A DNA stretch of 64,000 nt from Darksidea phi (GCA_030770425.1 JASJFT010000011.1:418509-482508); one strand, 5' to 3'. Positions 22,440-36,171 are shown, counted from the stretch's first letter. Translations and numbers: made by a program. Notes: generated by a model not told the origin, from the sequence alone.

Positions 22440-25069
22440 AAGGCGGAGATGTGGAGTGTAAAACTGATCCAGAGGGGTGCAGTTCATATTATCTTGAACT
22501 AGAATGACGTTGTTTTAAAAGTTGTGACATAACATGGACTGCGGAGCGACGCCAGGTTCCTTTCAGATAGTCCTGCACATCACACCCTAAAAGCAATTAG
22601 GATACGTAATCCTGAAAATGAACAGATGCGTAGTACTTTCCTTAAGGCAATCGGGATACGTGATCCCCATGGTCTACATTTTCATTTATTGTACGATTCT
22701 CTTTTTTTTCAGCTTCGAGGATGCAACAGGACTAGGCCGGTTGCACGGGTCTCTACGTGCGTACATGTGAAGCACCGTAAAATCAAATAACGAGATTGAA
22801 CCATTGAACCCAAGCTTTGAAAATGTCCTTCTAAATCACCTATATCAGCAAATCTATCTACTCCTGTAATATACAACCTACCGTGGTAGCCCCTATGTTG
22901 ACATAACTATTGCATCTGCGGCTGGCTTTGACATTGGATGGGTAACGATAATGATAGGTAAGTAAGGAAGTGATGACTGCCCGGGAGGAGGTAGTTGTAA
23001 CCGCAGATATGACACTATTTGTTCGTTGGTCTTGACGGCAGATGCATTTCGGGACAAGGTGCTAGGGGAAGACTTGTGTAGAGTATGGGAGGAGAAGGTG
23101 TCAAGGGGAGTGGTAGGTGGCTTATGTGACAAACTTGGTTGATTGGTGAGGTTGTACTACGTTGGTCGTAGTTAGCTTAAGAGGAGTTAGGTATGTTCGT
23201 AGGAATTTCATGTGTCATACGTTTTTTATCCGATATATTTAATAGTAGTGTTTTATGTTTAGATGACTCTTTTAAAATTAATACACATATATTTTAAATA
23301 TGCTATATATATGTAGCCGTATATTCAAATAGTTTTATTCTAAAGTTTAGTATGTACGGAAAGTATAAGAAGCAATAATTTTAGTATATACATAGGAAAT
23401 CAGTCCGATAAAAACGATGCTACTCCCCCTTTGCAACGAATAATTTCTGTACTCTAGCCTTTTTGGCTGGTCCTTTGTGCACAGAAGGCTTTGCATTCTC
23501 TCTATGAGTGTACCGGGCGAAATCTGAATTCGTACGCACGTACAAATCGATTGCACCTTATTACCAACAGCGCATAGGCGTTATTAGCACAAGCCCGATA
23601 AATCTTCCTCAAGACCACGTCGGACTCACCCTCATCTCTAGCCGCAGCCCTGACGCCGCCGGCATTTGTATAGGAAAAAGACCACTCCCAGCTCACACAA
23701 AGTTTTCCCGTAATCACAGTTCAAGCTCAACACCGTACAGTCCGAACAATGGTCTCTCTTTACTAGTTTTCGCCGTCGGAGATTTGTACGCGGGTTGAGT
23801 GGAATGGGATGGGATGAGGTCTACCTTACGCCATACAAACGATATACAGTGTATTAATAGTAGGACAATCAGCGAAGAAGTAAAGGAGATTTTCTTCCAT
23901 CCTTCCATTGTAGATAGTAAAGAGTATAAAATACTAGAGAGGGAGAGGGAGGGAGAGAGAGGGAGAGGGAGGGAGAGAGAGGGAGAGGGTAAAATAACCC
24001 TCCAGGAGATATACGCGAGAATAACGCGGTAAGTAAGGGTAAGTGTAAAGTAATTAACCGTATCAAGTATACAAAGGTTAAGAGACTTCGGGTGTAGCAT
24101 CTATAAGAGCATGTAGGGAACGCCCAAGAAAACTTCTAGAAAATGGTTCTCCAGGCACATTCTTCAACTAGGAGTAAAAGTACGCTACGTCCTCCCAGCC
24201 GAGACTGAATCCGGGGTGGGTGAGTTGTTATGCGGCGGAAGGACATGGTCATGATTGCGCTCGAGGTGGCAAACCCGAACGCGCGGAGGATATAAATCCA
24301 TTTTGTGAGCATGGTAGTTGGGAAGAACAGATTTGTCCAGGGCGACGCTGCTGCCGTGCAACAGCGAACATGACGATACGGTAGACCTAGACCCCTGCTG
24401 CGCGAGCTACATCTGAACGCCATCCGGTCCTTCTCGCGAGCAGAGACCTTCGTATCAGGGCCCTTGACGCAAGCAGCATCGAGTCCCAGCTCGGTCAAAG
24501 CATTGTATATTATGCCGATACAGAAATAGCTACCAAAGGCCCAACAACCACAATCGCATCCTATTCCCAGCTCTTCCGCCGCTCATACAGCCATACTACA
24601 TACTCAAGAGCACGTGCTACCTTTCCTCAAGCGAATCGAAAAGCTATGTTGTTCCGTACAAACACGCCAACATCCAACGATCCTTCAGTCATACAGTACC
24701 TTTCGATGAGCCCGTCAAGCTCTCCGTCACCGTAAGCCGTAGACAACACGACACGATGATTTCTAATTCGCTCCACCTCTCCTTGATGTACAATGGAATC
24801 CGACATGTCCAAGGTTTCGCATCGCGAGGTATATTATATTACTGCCGCGCCTCGAAGGTGCGCTTGAAACGCTGGTCAAAGTATCGTGCTGCAAGGGGTA
24901 TGCATGTAGTACGGGGGAGCTCCTGATGTCCTGCTTGGATACTAAGTAACAAGCATGAGGACGGACTGCAAGATCTTTGGGGAGAAGATGTTCGTCGAGT
25001 TGGGACTATGCGCTTGGGCGGATATGCTGGGCGAGGAGTGATTGCTGGTCCTGGGGATTGCTCGGTATG
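22440..25069. other. Gene-poor region after the kinase
   Basis: About 2.6 kb, AT-rich around 23200-23420, with scattered open frames that overlap on both strands and lack credible starts, splice sites or motifs. A purine microsatellite lies inside. I see no gene. Confidence 0.5.
23938..23988 (+). repeat. GGGAGA-type purine microsatellite
   Basis: About 50 bp of GAGAGGGAGAGGGAGG units, purine-only on this strand. It creates the serine/proline-rich frames on the other strand, which are therefore not genes. Confidence 0.9.
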
Positions 25070-25376
25070 TGGGGTAAGAGTGACTGCGGTACAGTCTACA
25101 TCGATAGACCGATATCTCAGTAATTGTGCTACATTCCAAAGCTAGAGTGAGTGCATCCATTGAAAAAAAAAAAAAAAAAAAAAAAAACGAAAACGTAAAA
25201 AAAAAAAGGAATGGTAAATTATGCCAAAAAGCCCCGATAAAAAACAACCCCCGGGCCGTGTAAAAATTTTTTTTAACCANNNNNNNNNNGGGGTATATTT
25301 TGCAGGGTGTAATTCAAAAACCTATCACCCTATTTCAATATATTTTGTCAAATTCCAAACCTATTCTTTTTTCAAA

Positions 25377-25410
<34 letters not shown>

Positions 25411-25500
25411 CAAACGTATAAATATAAAGGACTGGGAAAGTATGCCAAATAGCCGCGATGAAAACGCTCCCGCTGGCCAGTCTCAAAGTTAGTTACTCCA
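25070..25500. other. Assembly gap (10 N) flanked by two noisy versions of the same sequence
   Basis: N at 25280-25289. Left of the gap, a poly-A run (about 25164-25187) is followed by ATTATGCCAAAAAGCCCCGAT. Right of the gap, another poly-A run (about 25382-25407) is followed by AGTATGCCAAATAGCCGCGAT. The sequence before the right poly-A (CAAATTCCAAACCTATTC) likewise resembles that before the left one (CTACATTCCAAAGCTAGAG). Each contig looks clean up to the homopolymer and error-rich beyond it, so the two sides probably overlap rather than flank missing DNA. Confidence 0.75.
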
Positions 25501-28500
25501 GGTAGAAATTATCTCTCGTCTAATCTAGCAATCCTCGTTCGAATTAAGCCCACCTCGACTAGCAAAGAAGCATGTCCATGTCCAGCATCGAGAAGTGGAG
25601 CGAGGAGATGGAATAGAATGGCTGTGGCGGCTTGGGATTATGAGGGAGGATGCGTGACATTTGAAGCGCGGGTATGAATTATAGATACAAGCGAGCGATG
25701 CGCGATAAATACCCACCGAACAGCAGATGAGGCATGCCCGTCTCATTGATCTGCTCTTTGCACCGGATGATATGTTACCGGCCCCTCACCCTTCCCCCTA
25801 GATTACGGTTCACCTCAGACAACATGCTAGAGCTCCAGCGTCGCCTCACACACTATACCAGACTCGGGCCTACGTGTGGCTTACCCCATTCGCAATATGA
25901 AACAATAGACTATCAAGCGATTAGCGGAGGTTCGGAAACCTTCTTTGCGACGGGGAAACGCCCGTTCGTCATTCTTGGCCCAATCAGCGGCACCAGCGCT
26001 CGAGCTTTCCTTACAGGGCTTTTATTCCCGAGCCAATGCGTGCTCTTTGCGGTGATGCAGGAGATGTTGCTTAGGGATAGTTCGCAATCTTACTTATCTT
26101 TAGTGTGCAAGGCCCCAGCGTCTTCAAGCCATCCGCACTAGCGATCCTCGATCGAGGATCCAAGAGGTGCTCAGCGATAAGACCGTGCGAGGATGGGCGT
26201 TTGACACCGGTTTCGTGGCTTGAAAATTGCCAGGAACGCAGCACAAAAACCCGCTATCGCCAGACGTACGACATGGTAGCGCGATGTATTTGCTACGTCC
26301 GTCGTCGAATGAAAAGCAGCCACCAATCTACCCAGTGAACTCTTGGTCTTCCTCTGACGCCTTGACAAAGATGCGTTCGAATCAGAGCTGAAGCGATTTT
26401 CGGGCCAGGCCGCGCCGATCGAATGAGGTACCCTCATCTGCAGCCACACCTAGAGACCACATGGCGCTTCTAGGAGATTAATTCAATTCCAGGAACGCCC
26501 CGGAGAGGTAAAAATAGCTGACTGCACGCCCTCCTGCATCGTTGACATGCGCCGGGATCCACCGTCGTTGTTTGTTAAGAAGCGCAACTTGCGACGTAGG
26601 TTGTACACTTGAAGGCAGTGAAACCGCCACACATCTTGAGAATAACAAATATCTAATCGGACCGCGAGGCCGCCCAATGCGAGGAACGTTGCAAGTCGCG
26701 TGCGCTGATCTCCAAACAGAAGCGGCGGTTTTCAAACCGTGGCACGGTTGGGACAGCGATGACATCTTATTCCCTGCAGATCAGTCGCTTCTGGGGGCGT
26801 TTCGACCATCGACATCGGCGGATGAAGGGAGATGCTGGCCATAGAGAAGCGACTAAATATCTGGGCAGAACGCCCTGCACATGAAAGCAAGTCGATTCAT
26901 TCCGTATCCATTGGAGACGCCGAACCCGCGGCAGTGGATACTTTGATAACTCAGTCGATCCTCAGCGTTCTGGAAGAGCGGGGGTAATGCCGTAGCCTGC
27001 CTTAGACTAGAACGTTGGGTGACAGAATCTGGCACGAATGATGCCGTCCATCTACGTCATTCACACGCGCTATAGGCCAGGACGCGGTCGTAAGCTCGCG
27101 TGTTGACTGCATTTGAATTTGAGCAACATTGGATGCTGGCCTCCTTGACTTGATGACCTCTCACGGGGTGGGTCCAGCCCATGCATCGCCGAGCATCGGC
27201 ACGTGAGCAAAGGCCGTGCTCTAGGTGGCTAAGCGGGCTGAACGGTGGCTTTTCGGAAGCCGTGTCGATCGCATGCAGGCCAATGGCATATAGGATGCCG
27301 TTGGCGGTATTAGACGGCTGATGCAGGGATTGATCTGATCGGTCAGTGTCCAAACACGACAATACCAAGAAATCACACGACGTCGAGGGAATCGTATAGA
27401 GACTGACGGACACATTCGTAAGACGCAGATCCAGCAGAACTGTTTTCCATGCAATGCAACATCGAAAAATGACTTCGACACTCGTCACAAGTAGCGATCG
27501 CCAGAGAGGAACCGAGTTCGGGCGAACATTCGTGAACCATGCTCCAGCAACGTGTGCTTCCAGTCGTATTCTATGGATGATGAGATCCGGAAATAGAGAG
27601 ATGACGACTTGAGTAGGGCCAGGCCCACATGACATGGCGCATATGAGGCAATCTCCATTAACGGATGCTTCGAAGCCAGCCCATTGGGGTTTAGCATGGC
27701 TTCCATTGGTTGCGAACCAATAGAGGGAAAAGGGGTAGAGTTGTAGGGGGGGACGAGGACATTTTCAGAGTGATTTGGCTGATCAAGCTAAGCTTGGAGG
27801 GGAAGGACGAAGCTTCGAGTGATCGGCGCTGGAATATAGGTTTAGAAGGGTTGAGAGATTGACGCCACATGTCCCGACTAACGCTAAAAGGCATAGTAGC
27901 GGCATAAGGGAGCCGCTGATTGGCCGTTCCAGCCACCCAATAGTTACCTGTGGCCTCGACTGGGGGATGATGGAACGTAGAATGTGCTTGAGAGACATCC
28001 TTTGGAGCATCGACCACCCTAACTTATTAATAGTCGGTTGCGGAGAATTTCCACACGGTGGAGCTCCTGGAGGCGTGATCTGATGGTGAGCTCAGAAGGG
28101 GTTGGCGTGAAACAAGTCGATAGTGTGAGATGTACAAGGCTATCAACGCATGGCGAGTGCAGGTGGTTTGTGCGAGATTGAGTTCGAAGAAGGCTTCGAG
28201 AGTAGTGAGCGCGAATTCACTGGGATGCAATCATTCGAAGAGAAGCATGTTGCGTGACCGTTGAATGTGGAGAACCGACAAGTACTATCGGTTTCACATA
28301 CTTCTAGTGGCGGACAGACATGGCTTCGATGGTACGCTAATGCGAGCCGGACCGGAACAAGTTTTGACTTTGGCATTCTGGCAGGGTTGACACACGGACT
28401 GTCCTAGATGGACATAGTAACTACTAGGGCCATTAGCTTGCTGAGCGCAGTCGGTTGTTGCGTGCACGCGTCTGTGAAGACTGCAGGGTGAGAACCATAT

Positions 28501-28729
28501 CAGCACGGCAGCACGGCAGATCAGCGTCTGCTCGGACATGCTCGTGCGGCCTTCCACCTCACCGGTCGGGAGGCGGCAAATGCATCATTAGGTTTGTGGG
28601 ATGCTAGGAGAATGGATACCCCCGGTCGGAAGGCTCAACGTGTGAGTAACAATGCGGTAGGTAGACCGCCAAATACCTAGCCAGTGTGCTGGGGACGTTT
28701 CATCTACCAAAACACTCTGGGTCAATAAC
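25501..28729. other. Gene-poor region, no convincing gene
   Basis: About 3.2 kb of unremarkable base composition. The longest frames (25734-26141 plus, 27057-27635 minus) have no recognisable motif, no paired splice structure and heavy overlap with other frames. I support no gene here. Confidence 0.45.
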
Positions 28730-31700
28730 GGACGGGGCAGGCTCCAGGGAAGAGCGGTGTCAAGACGTCGCTCCGCGTTTGCGGAAGTTTTCAGATTTCA
28801 AAAAACCCGGGCTTGGAGGAAGCCCAAGCGGTGACGGGGCATGACCCGAGCGCCAAGACGTGCAAGTTGGGGCCCTGATGTGTGATGATTTGCGAACTGA
28901 TTCATCGAATTGCGGAATGCAGCAATTCAGCGCGGTGAGGGCTCATCTCCGGAGACCCCATGATGTGGGCATGTGCGTGGTCCGTGGCCGTCCGTCTTCC
29001 AGAAACCGGGCGAGGCTGCTGTGGTGCGATGCGAGAGACGTCTCTGCGGCGTCGCATTGGAGGAAGAATATGCGGGCTGCGCGAACGGGAGCGCCAAGGA
29101 GGGTCAGATGCGTGTACACGATATCCTCCAGGAGCACAGCAGTGCAGAAAAAGAGCAAGGGCTCTTCACCGACTCGAGAACATGCGTGGGCGGAGGGGTA
29201 CGTTGGACGTGAGAGACGCTTGGGTGGTGCAACGGTGCACACAGCCACTCGCCCGGGCACGCCTGCGGCCACGATCGTGTGGCAGATGTCACAGCGCCCG
29301 CATTCTCATTCTCGTGCGCGCGAGCCGTGCTCGTTCCCGACACGCTCCAGTGCAGGCCACATCTGGCAGGGAGGCAGCGGTGTGGTGACAGGCATGACAG
29401 CAATGCGTTCCAATGCAGGACGGGGCGCAACCAGCCGTGAAACGAGGGTCTGGGAGGAGCCGGCAGCAGGAGGGGACGACGATGGCGCTGCGCGAGTTTG
29501 CAGCAGCGCAAGAGCATAAGAAGAGCTTCTGGAAAGCGGGCGCGGCTACCGCGACGACTCGACAGGCCGTCGAAACAGTGGTCAGGTGAGGGGCCAAACG
29601 CCAGGTTTGCCGGAAGCGTCCAGGCTGGCAGGGGTGGCCCGGCGTGGGGCGGCAGGCACGACGGGGGCAGGAGACACGGCGCGGACGCACCACGATGAGG
29701 TTGAAACCAAGTCGAGGGTTGCGTCGAGCACCAAATGGCTGGTCTTGGCACCATCGCTGTACGACGGCGCCCGTGCAGCGCGGCGAGCGAGGCGAGGCAA
29801 GGGCCGGGACGAGGCCAGGACGCCGGCGGCTGATGCCTGCCTAGCGCGCGTGTGGCGAAGGCGAGGGCGAAAGCCGAAGCGAGCGCTCGCAGCGATGCGT
29901 GCGGCGATGCGTGGAGCGGCGGCGGGGAGGGCGAGGGCAGCGAGGGCAGCGAGGCGGCGGCAGATTCGACGCTACAGCGGTGACAGGCCTGCGCGATACT
30001 GGCGCCCGGCTAGGGCCTGGGCAGCGCGCGCCGTGTCTGGCGACGATGACGGACTGTCATGCGGTCGAGGGCGGGTGCGACGGGCGACGGTCGCGCGGAG
30101 AGCAGCAGCGGAGGGCAGCGGAGGGCAGCGCGTTCCGAGCGGCGGGGGCCTGCAGAACGAACATGTCCGGGCGCGGCGCACACTGGCACACGGCTTGGGC
30201 GGTCGGCCATGCGCGCGGCGACAGAAGCGGACAGACGACGAGGATGCGTTCCGAAGACGTAGAGCAGCAGAGGAGATGGGATCTGGCAGCGGGCGATGCA
30301 TGCGCGAGAGACGAGACGAGGGACGAGGGGACGAGGGGACGAGGGCTGATCGGCCGGCCGGGCGCGAGCGCGCTAGCCACGGCGGGCATGGCGCCGCTGA
30401 ACCCGGTGCCCATCGCGCCGCGCGCCTCGCCCACCACCCACCGCCCACCGCCCACCGCCAACCGCACACCACGGGCGGGTGTCAAGCGCCTGTCAACGAG
30501 GGCCCTGGCCGGCTCTCTCCGCGGCCCCAGTGCGCCATGCCCGGTGCGCCTCACGTGCTGCCCCCGTGACGTCCCGGAATGCCCGTGTTTCAATCTGCAG
30601 TGGCCGCGGTCGCGGTTTGGGAGAGACTTTGCGCACGGCCAGGGTCCGCTGCCATGCTCGCCGCTCGTGGTGAGGGATGCCGCCGTCGATCACCCGCCTC
30701 GCAACAAACGAGGGGTCTTCGCGGCTGGCCTCGTGCAACCCGCGCGTCGTCGTCCCGAGTCGCAGTGCCGCGACCCTCGCCCGGCCTCTCACCAGGACGC
30801 TGGAAGGGAGCGCCCTGGAGCCCCGGGCCCCTGCCAGCCCGCCGCCCGGTTTGGCGTGGGGCCCGTCGTCGTGGGTCCAGCGCACACAGCAGCCCCGAGA
30901 TCGCATCTGAAGTGCTAGCGGGCGGCCACAGGCGACTCCGAGTAGCGACGCGGGCAGGAATAGACTACACCCCCAGCGTAAGAGGCCATGGGCTTTCTGT
31001 TTTGGGCCCTCCTGTAGCGCGGGCGCCGGCTTGGGCCCAATCTCCTGCTCGACCCTCGCCCTTCAGCCACCGCGCCCGCGAGCGACGTGATGGCCGTTGC
31101 CATGTCGCGGCCGCCATCGTGTCCATGTCCATGTCCACGTCCAGGTGCGGGAGCAGGTGAGCCAAGCCAGGCCAGGCCGTGGGCATGCCGACGACAGATG
31201 CAGCGAGCAGCAGATGCGTACCCATCGTCCACCCCCCTGCGCCATGCTGCATCGAGTCAGGTGGAGCACTCGATCGGCGGCGGCGGCGGCCAGTGGGTGG
31301 AGACGGGCATCGCGCGTCGTGCATTCACCATCGTCGACGGCCCCTGCTTCGAGTCTTGCGGCGTAGTGGGAGGCCCTTGTGCACGCTCGGAGAATAAGAC
31401 GCAAACCTTAACCCTCACCTGTCAAAGGCGCAGGCGCCGTGCTAGAGGGTTGCTTGTCGGTCAGGTCTGGCTCGTCCCGGTTCGTGCTGGCTCCTCCTGG
31501 CTCCTCCTGGCTTCTCTGGCGCTCCTCCGGGTCCCAGCAGCCGGACATGTTGCATGCTAGATGTACGGCCGTCGTGACGCCTCCTCCCGCCAATCGTGCT
31601 GGTGCAGCTCCTCTCTTAAATCGCGGGCCCTCCGCCTGTTCTGTCTGGCCCGCCTGTTCTGTCTGTCCTGTCTGTCCTGCTGTCCTGTTGTCCTGCTGTC

Positions 31701-32157
31701 CTGCTCTCCTGCTGTCCTGCCTGTCCGTCCATCTGCGGACTGCTGCGTGCTTGCACCGGCCCATCCCTTCACACCCCGCGCGACACACAGCTGTACGCCG
31801 CCGAGAACGACGTTAGCACGCCAGCTATAGCCGCCTCTTTCGGCCAGGACCCGCTTCGCAAACGTCGATACATATCTGCCGTATTTCCCTCGTTTGGGCG
31901 GCATTGGTCCTTCTGCCTCTTCGTTTCTCCCGCACCGTTGCCGTGGGTGCGTCATCCAAAAGGTGAGCGCCCTCACTTGTTGAGCCCGGCGGGCCGAGCC
32001 ATGGTTGCCGGCACAGACACGCCGGCGACGAAGGCAGGCGAACGGGCATGGCACGACGGATGCCGCCTGTCCAACCTCTGGTCCACTAACGGCTGTACCG
32101 TTGCCCGCCCGTTGCTGCAGCGCTGACCGAGTATAAAACAGTCGATCCGCCGGAAAC
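28730..32157. other. GC-rich non-coding-looking block upstream of homeobox gene
   Basis: About 3.4 kb of strongly GC-rich DNA. Long frames occur in all directions (for example 29586-30569 and 29899-30918) but encode Ala/Arg/Gly-rich low-complexity sequence, as expected of GC-rich DNA by chance. It contains GAGGGC/GAGGCA-type tracts. It probably includes the long promoter and 5'UTR of the homeobox gene. TATAAAA lies at 32132-32138. Confidence 0.5.
31637..31731 (+). repeat. CTGTCCTG-type degenerate tandem repeat
   Basis: About 95 bp made of variants of CTGTC, CTGTCCTG and TGTCCTGCTG. Pyrimidine-rich on this strand. Confidence 0.8.
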
Positions 32158-33807
32158 ATGGAATATCTCACGCTCCAAGATATTCCGCATCGCCATTTCT
32201 ACCACCCGCGCAGAATGGCCTCGCCAGAAGACATTCGTGCCTCTGAGCGGGCCCTGCCCGGCATGGCTGCGGTACGTGGATCTGAGCATCGCCCTCCTGC
32301 CCTCGCTCCTGCCCCCTCCGCATCGCTCTTGTCTACTCTTGAACCCTCGCCCAAGCCCGCGCCCCCCTCCCATCCCTTCCCCCACCACGCCTCCCTCTCC
32401 CTCTCCCTCTCCCTCCTCATGGACCCCGCCTTGCTGGATCCCGCTCTGGCCGCAGAGCCCTCCCCCGCAGAGCCCTCCACCATGTCCGACGAGCAGCGGG
32501 CGGCACACACCCTCGCCAGCCTGCCCATGCTCGGCAAGAGAAAGGAGCACCCAAGTGACAGTGACGAGCAGAATCACCACCTTCGCCATTCGCCGCCGCT
32601 CCAGCCCGGCGAGCAGCGCGGACCGGGCCAAACGGACAAGTTGCCCTCGTTCAAGCAGGTATGTCACGGCGTGCCCAGCGTCCGACCCGCACTGACTCGC
32701 TGCAGTTGATGGCCAACGTCCAGGAGCCTTCGCCGCCGCGGACGCCCTCGCGCAGGACCGACTCGATGGAGAGCTCCCCCGTGTCGCGAGGCCCCCCCGC
32801 CCTGTTCGGCGACATTGCGTGGAGCGACATGGGCAAGCGCAGGCGCATCGATTCGGCATACACCGACATGCGCCCCTCCATTTCGTCCGAGGCTCCTTAT
32901 GCGGATTCTCGCCACTCCAGCGCCATCGATCCCGCCCTCTCCGGCCCCTATTCCGACCCCAGGAGTGCCCATCAGCCGTCCGGCTACCAGCATGCGCCAG
33001 CCCATCACCACCGGCCCAGCTTGCCCTATGCAACGCCGCCGGCTTCGACCATTTCGAGCTCCCACGTGCGCCACCAATCCACTCCGGTGCCCTATGGTCA
33101 TCACCGTCATGCGCCGTATCAACACCATGGCCCCTCTTCGAGTGCAGTTGCACCGCCAGCGTACCCTCCTCCGCCTCACCACAGCAACTTTGGCGAGCAT
33201 CGGCCGAGCTACTATTCAGACCCCCGCCCAGCTGCGCCCGTCAACTCCGAGTACAGACCGCATGACCCTTACTATGGACAGCCCCAGTCGGCCTACCCTC
33301 CACCTCCGCCCCCTGGTTATGACGGCGCGTACCACGCACAGCCGCAACCAGCTTACAACAGCTACACGTTCCAGTCCTCCATGGGATTGGACCAGAGCGG
33401 ATTCAACAGGAAACGCCGAGGAAATCTTCCCAAGGAAGCCACGGCGATCCTCAAAGCCTGGTTTGCCAGTCACCGCGACTCTCCGTACCCCACCGAGGAC
33501 GAAAAGGTCGAACTGTGCAGGCAGACGCAGCTGTCGATGAACCAGGTATGTCAGCCCCAGTTTTACGTGCACCTGTTTAACGTTCCCCTCCATATCCACT
33601 TGTCTTGTCTGTAAACGTCATGCGACGTGCGTCAAGTGTGCCAACCCTTCGCCGTCCCAACAACCACTGCTCGACACCCCGCACATGCTCATCCACTCGA
33701 ACACCCCGACTGACGTTTGATAGGTCTCTAACTGGTTCATCAACGCCCGGCGACGCGCTCCCCAGAAGGAGCAGCGTGACGCCCGCGAACCCGCAGAAGA
33801 GGCATGA
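32158..33807 (+). CDS. TALE-class homeobox transcription factor
   Basis: Nuclear regulator. Model: 32158-32658, 32706-33545 and 33724-33807, introns of 47 and 178 bp; 474 residues. The homeodomain lies at about residues 402-460 near the C-terminus: [19 protein letters not shown], an extended loop with DSPYPT typical of TALE proteins, and helix 3 [11 protein letters not shown]. The last intron splits the homeodomain just before helix 3, so the final short exon is needed for DNA binding. The centre (about 250-390) is rich in His, Pro, Tyr and Ser. The 5' end is uncertain: a donor-like GCG|GTACGT follows at 32271 and CT-rich sequence follows it. The TATAAAA at 32132 is only 20 bp from the first ATG, so initiation at a downstream Met (for example 32215) is possible. 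Confidence 0.85.
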
Positions 33808-35720
33808 TCGCCACCCCGACCATCGAAACTCGATGCTCCTTCACATTCTTTTCTGTCTAGCGCACGTTGGTGCTGTTTCCCATTACCCACCGTTTGTGTT
33901 TTCGCAGCAGTTGATCTGTTTGTCGGCTTCGGCTATCTACCCTGCCTTACCGAGCAGACGATACCACAGGCGTACTGGATACCCGCCCACGGCAGGCTTT
34001 TTGTCACCGACTTAACCATTCCTGTTTACCATCTCGCCTGGATTCGCCCCTGAGTACCTCTTCATCACGCATGAGCGTACGGACCATGGCCGGCATGCTT
34101 CTTTTCATTGTAATTTTTTTCATGGGCACCATTTGTTCGCTCGGTCTCTATCAAAAACCGCTTGCATATAGGGGCGTCTTTTCTCGTTGGCTTTGTCCAT
34201 TGTTTCACCAGGGTGGATGGATTGAGGGATACAGCAGCATGAGCCTAAGGTTCAACGGGCATATTTTTGGATGTTGGAGGAAGACTTTTTATGACAATCG
34301 CTGGTGTTCTTTGATATGGGATACCCAGTACCAAATGGGTTGGGAACGGGAACGAATTGACCTTCATGCGTTAATATTGTCAATGTATAATTATCCTCCT
34401 AGCGACAGCACCGCAATAACGGCTCCCATGAGGGCCTGCCTCGCCACCTTCATAAAGTGGTCAGAATCCGCCCAAAGTCTGCATGGGCGCATCCAACCTC
34501 GGAGCGTGTGCACAGCCTCACCGTACCCACCGGGGACGCCAGACACGCTAAAGGTCCCTTGACCCCTACCGGTAGTGAAACAGTGACAGAGTGGCGGGGC
34601 CCGTTGTTTCGGTCGCAGTATTGCTTGACCCACGTCATCGCGTCGTTCGGCGTTACAAGCTGGCGACTTGATCAATTTGCGGCAGTGAGGGGCGGTCTTT
34701 AGCAGGGGGCGTTCGAGCAAGGCAAAGCTGTGAAGTTGGGTTTAGGTTATCCTTGCTGCGCATCATGGGTGGCTGAAGGGGTGGGCCTGCTTAGACCTTG
34801 TTTCGACCGCACATCAGGACCTGAATCTTGGGTCCGGGCCTGCACTGCAGTGGAGCATACCGACATTGTCTTTACCACTATCCGCCCGCGATCGCGACTT
34901 TGGTGGAGAAGTGCTGAGAATAGCCCGTTGAGCGCACCCGGGTTTGAGAAGCGGCATGCCTCGTTGGAGGCGTTGGGATCGTGTGACGTTTTTCAAATTA
35001 TTTCAGTGGGTCCTTTGACCACACCCATGCCAAACTTGAACATCTAAACATGGTTGCGATATTATGATTAGCATTATTGGCGCCATGAGCCGAGAGCATG
35101 CTCAAACCAAGAATGGATTAGAGGGTCTTGTTGAGGAGTCAAGCGTCAAACAGGTTGGGAAATTCCGACTGCCTAGGCGCTGGCAGATGTCGGGGATGTT
35201 GTCAGTGTCATGGATAATCTGACAAGTAGCTATGAAAAACTATTTCAAATCAGTCTTGGGTCCTTTTTCTTTTCTAGGCTTGAAACGCTACAAGATGGTG
35301 GTGAACGGAGAAGCGAAATAAAAATACCACCCAGTCCTTGAGCGAAGCAAAGAGAGAAATCGCGCCTTAGCCGTATTAGGAGCCAGGTCCGTCTTCTCTT
35401 CACAAGCAAACGCGGGTATTGCCGCCGCAGTGTGCGTGTGCATATCCTGGGTTGAGTTGAGACAGTTGGAAACCAAGTCCGCAACCCGGAAGCCATCCAT
35501 TTATCCATTCTGGGCGCCAGCCAAAAAAAAAAGGGCGCAAAAGAAGCGTGGTTGAATCAAGGTCGCACTGACCGTTTGCCGCCTCCTTTTTAATGCCTCG
35601 TTTGTGGGTGTTGACTTTCAACTTGTCGTCCTAAGCGCGCGATTTTCGGTCTAGACTGCTCAACATATGTTGTATGGATGGGTGGGTGCGGTGCAGTGTT
35701 CTTACCCACTGAGTGCTACG

Positions 35721-35787
35721 TTGGCACTGGCACTGGCATTGGCATTGGCATTGGCATTGGCACTAGCATTCGCACTATCACTGGCAC
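35721..35787 (+). repeat. TGGCAY hexanucleotide repeat
   Basis: About eleven units of TGGCAC/TGGCAT, perfect in the middle and degrading at the 3' side (ACTAGCATTCGCACTATCAC). Confidence 0.9.
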
Positions 35788-36171
35788 CTTACAAAGCGGA
35801 TAACTTAACGAGTACGAATCACGGCCTCGGAATCTGTCACGTATTTAATAAGACGTAAGACACGGGCTTGAATATACTCGTACGGAATGTTGCAGCCTTG
35901 TGGCGAGATGAATACGACGGAAGGAAGGAAGGAAGGATACGGGGTAAACTCAGAGCCAGGTACAGGCTGCAGCGACACGACGTATGAAGTGCGCCGCAGA
36001 TCAGACGTAATTATCGAGCCGAGCCGTTCCGGTTTTGGACGGCGAGGGAATTTAAAATGTGGCGGCGGGCTGAGGTTTGTAAGGTTGGACTGATGGACCG
36101 ACTTGCCTACCTCATCTCCTCATCTCCTCATCTGCTCGGGGAATTTAGCCCCATTGCGGGACGGTTTCGAG

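Noticed and set aside
23714..24100. Minus-strand frame with a Ser/Pro/Leu repeat
   Set aside because: The repeat is just the translation of the purine microsatellite at 23938-23988.
25734..26141. 135-codon plus-strand frame starting with ATG
   Set aside because: No recognisable motif, no supporting splice structure, and similar-sized frames occur all through this gene-poor region.
29586..30918. Large open frames of 327 and 339 codons on the plus strand
   Set aside because: They lie in GC-rich DNA where all frames are long, encode Ala/Arg/Gly-rich low-complexity sequence, overlap each other, and have no motif or splice signals.
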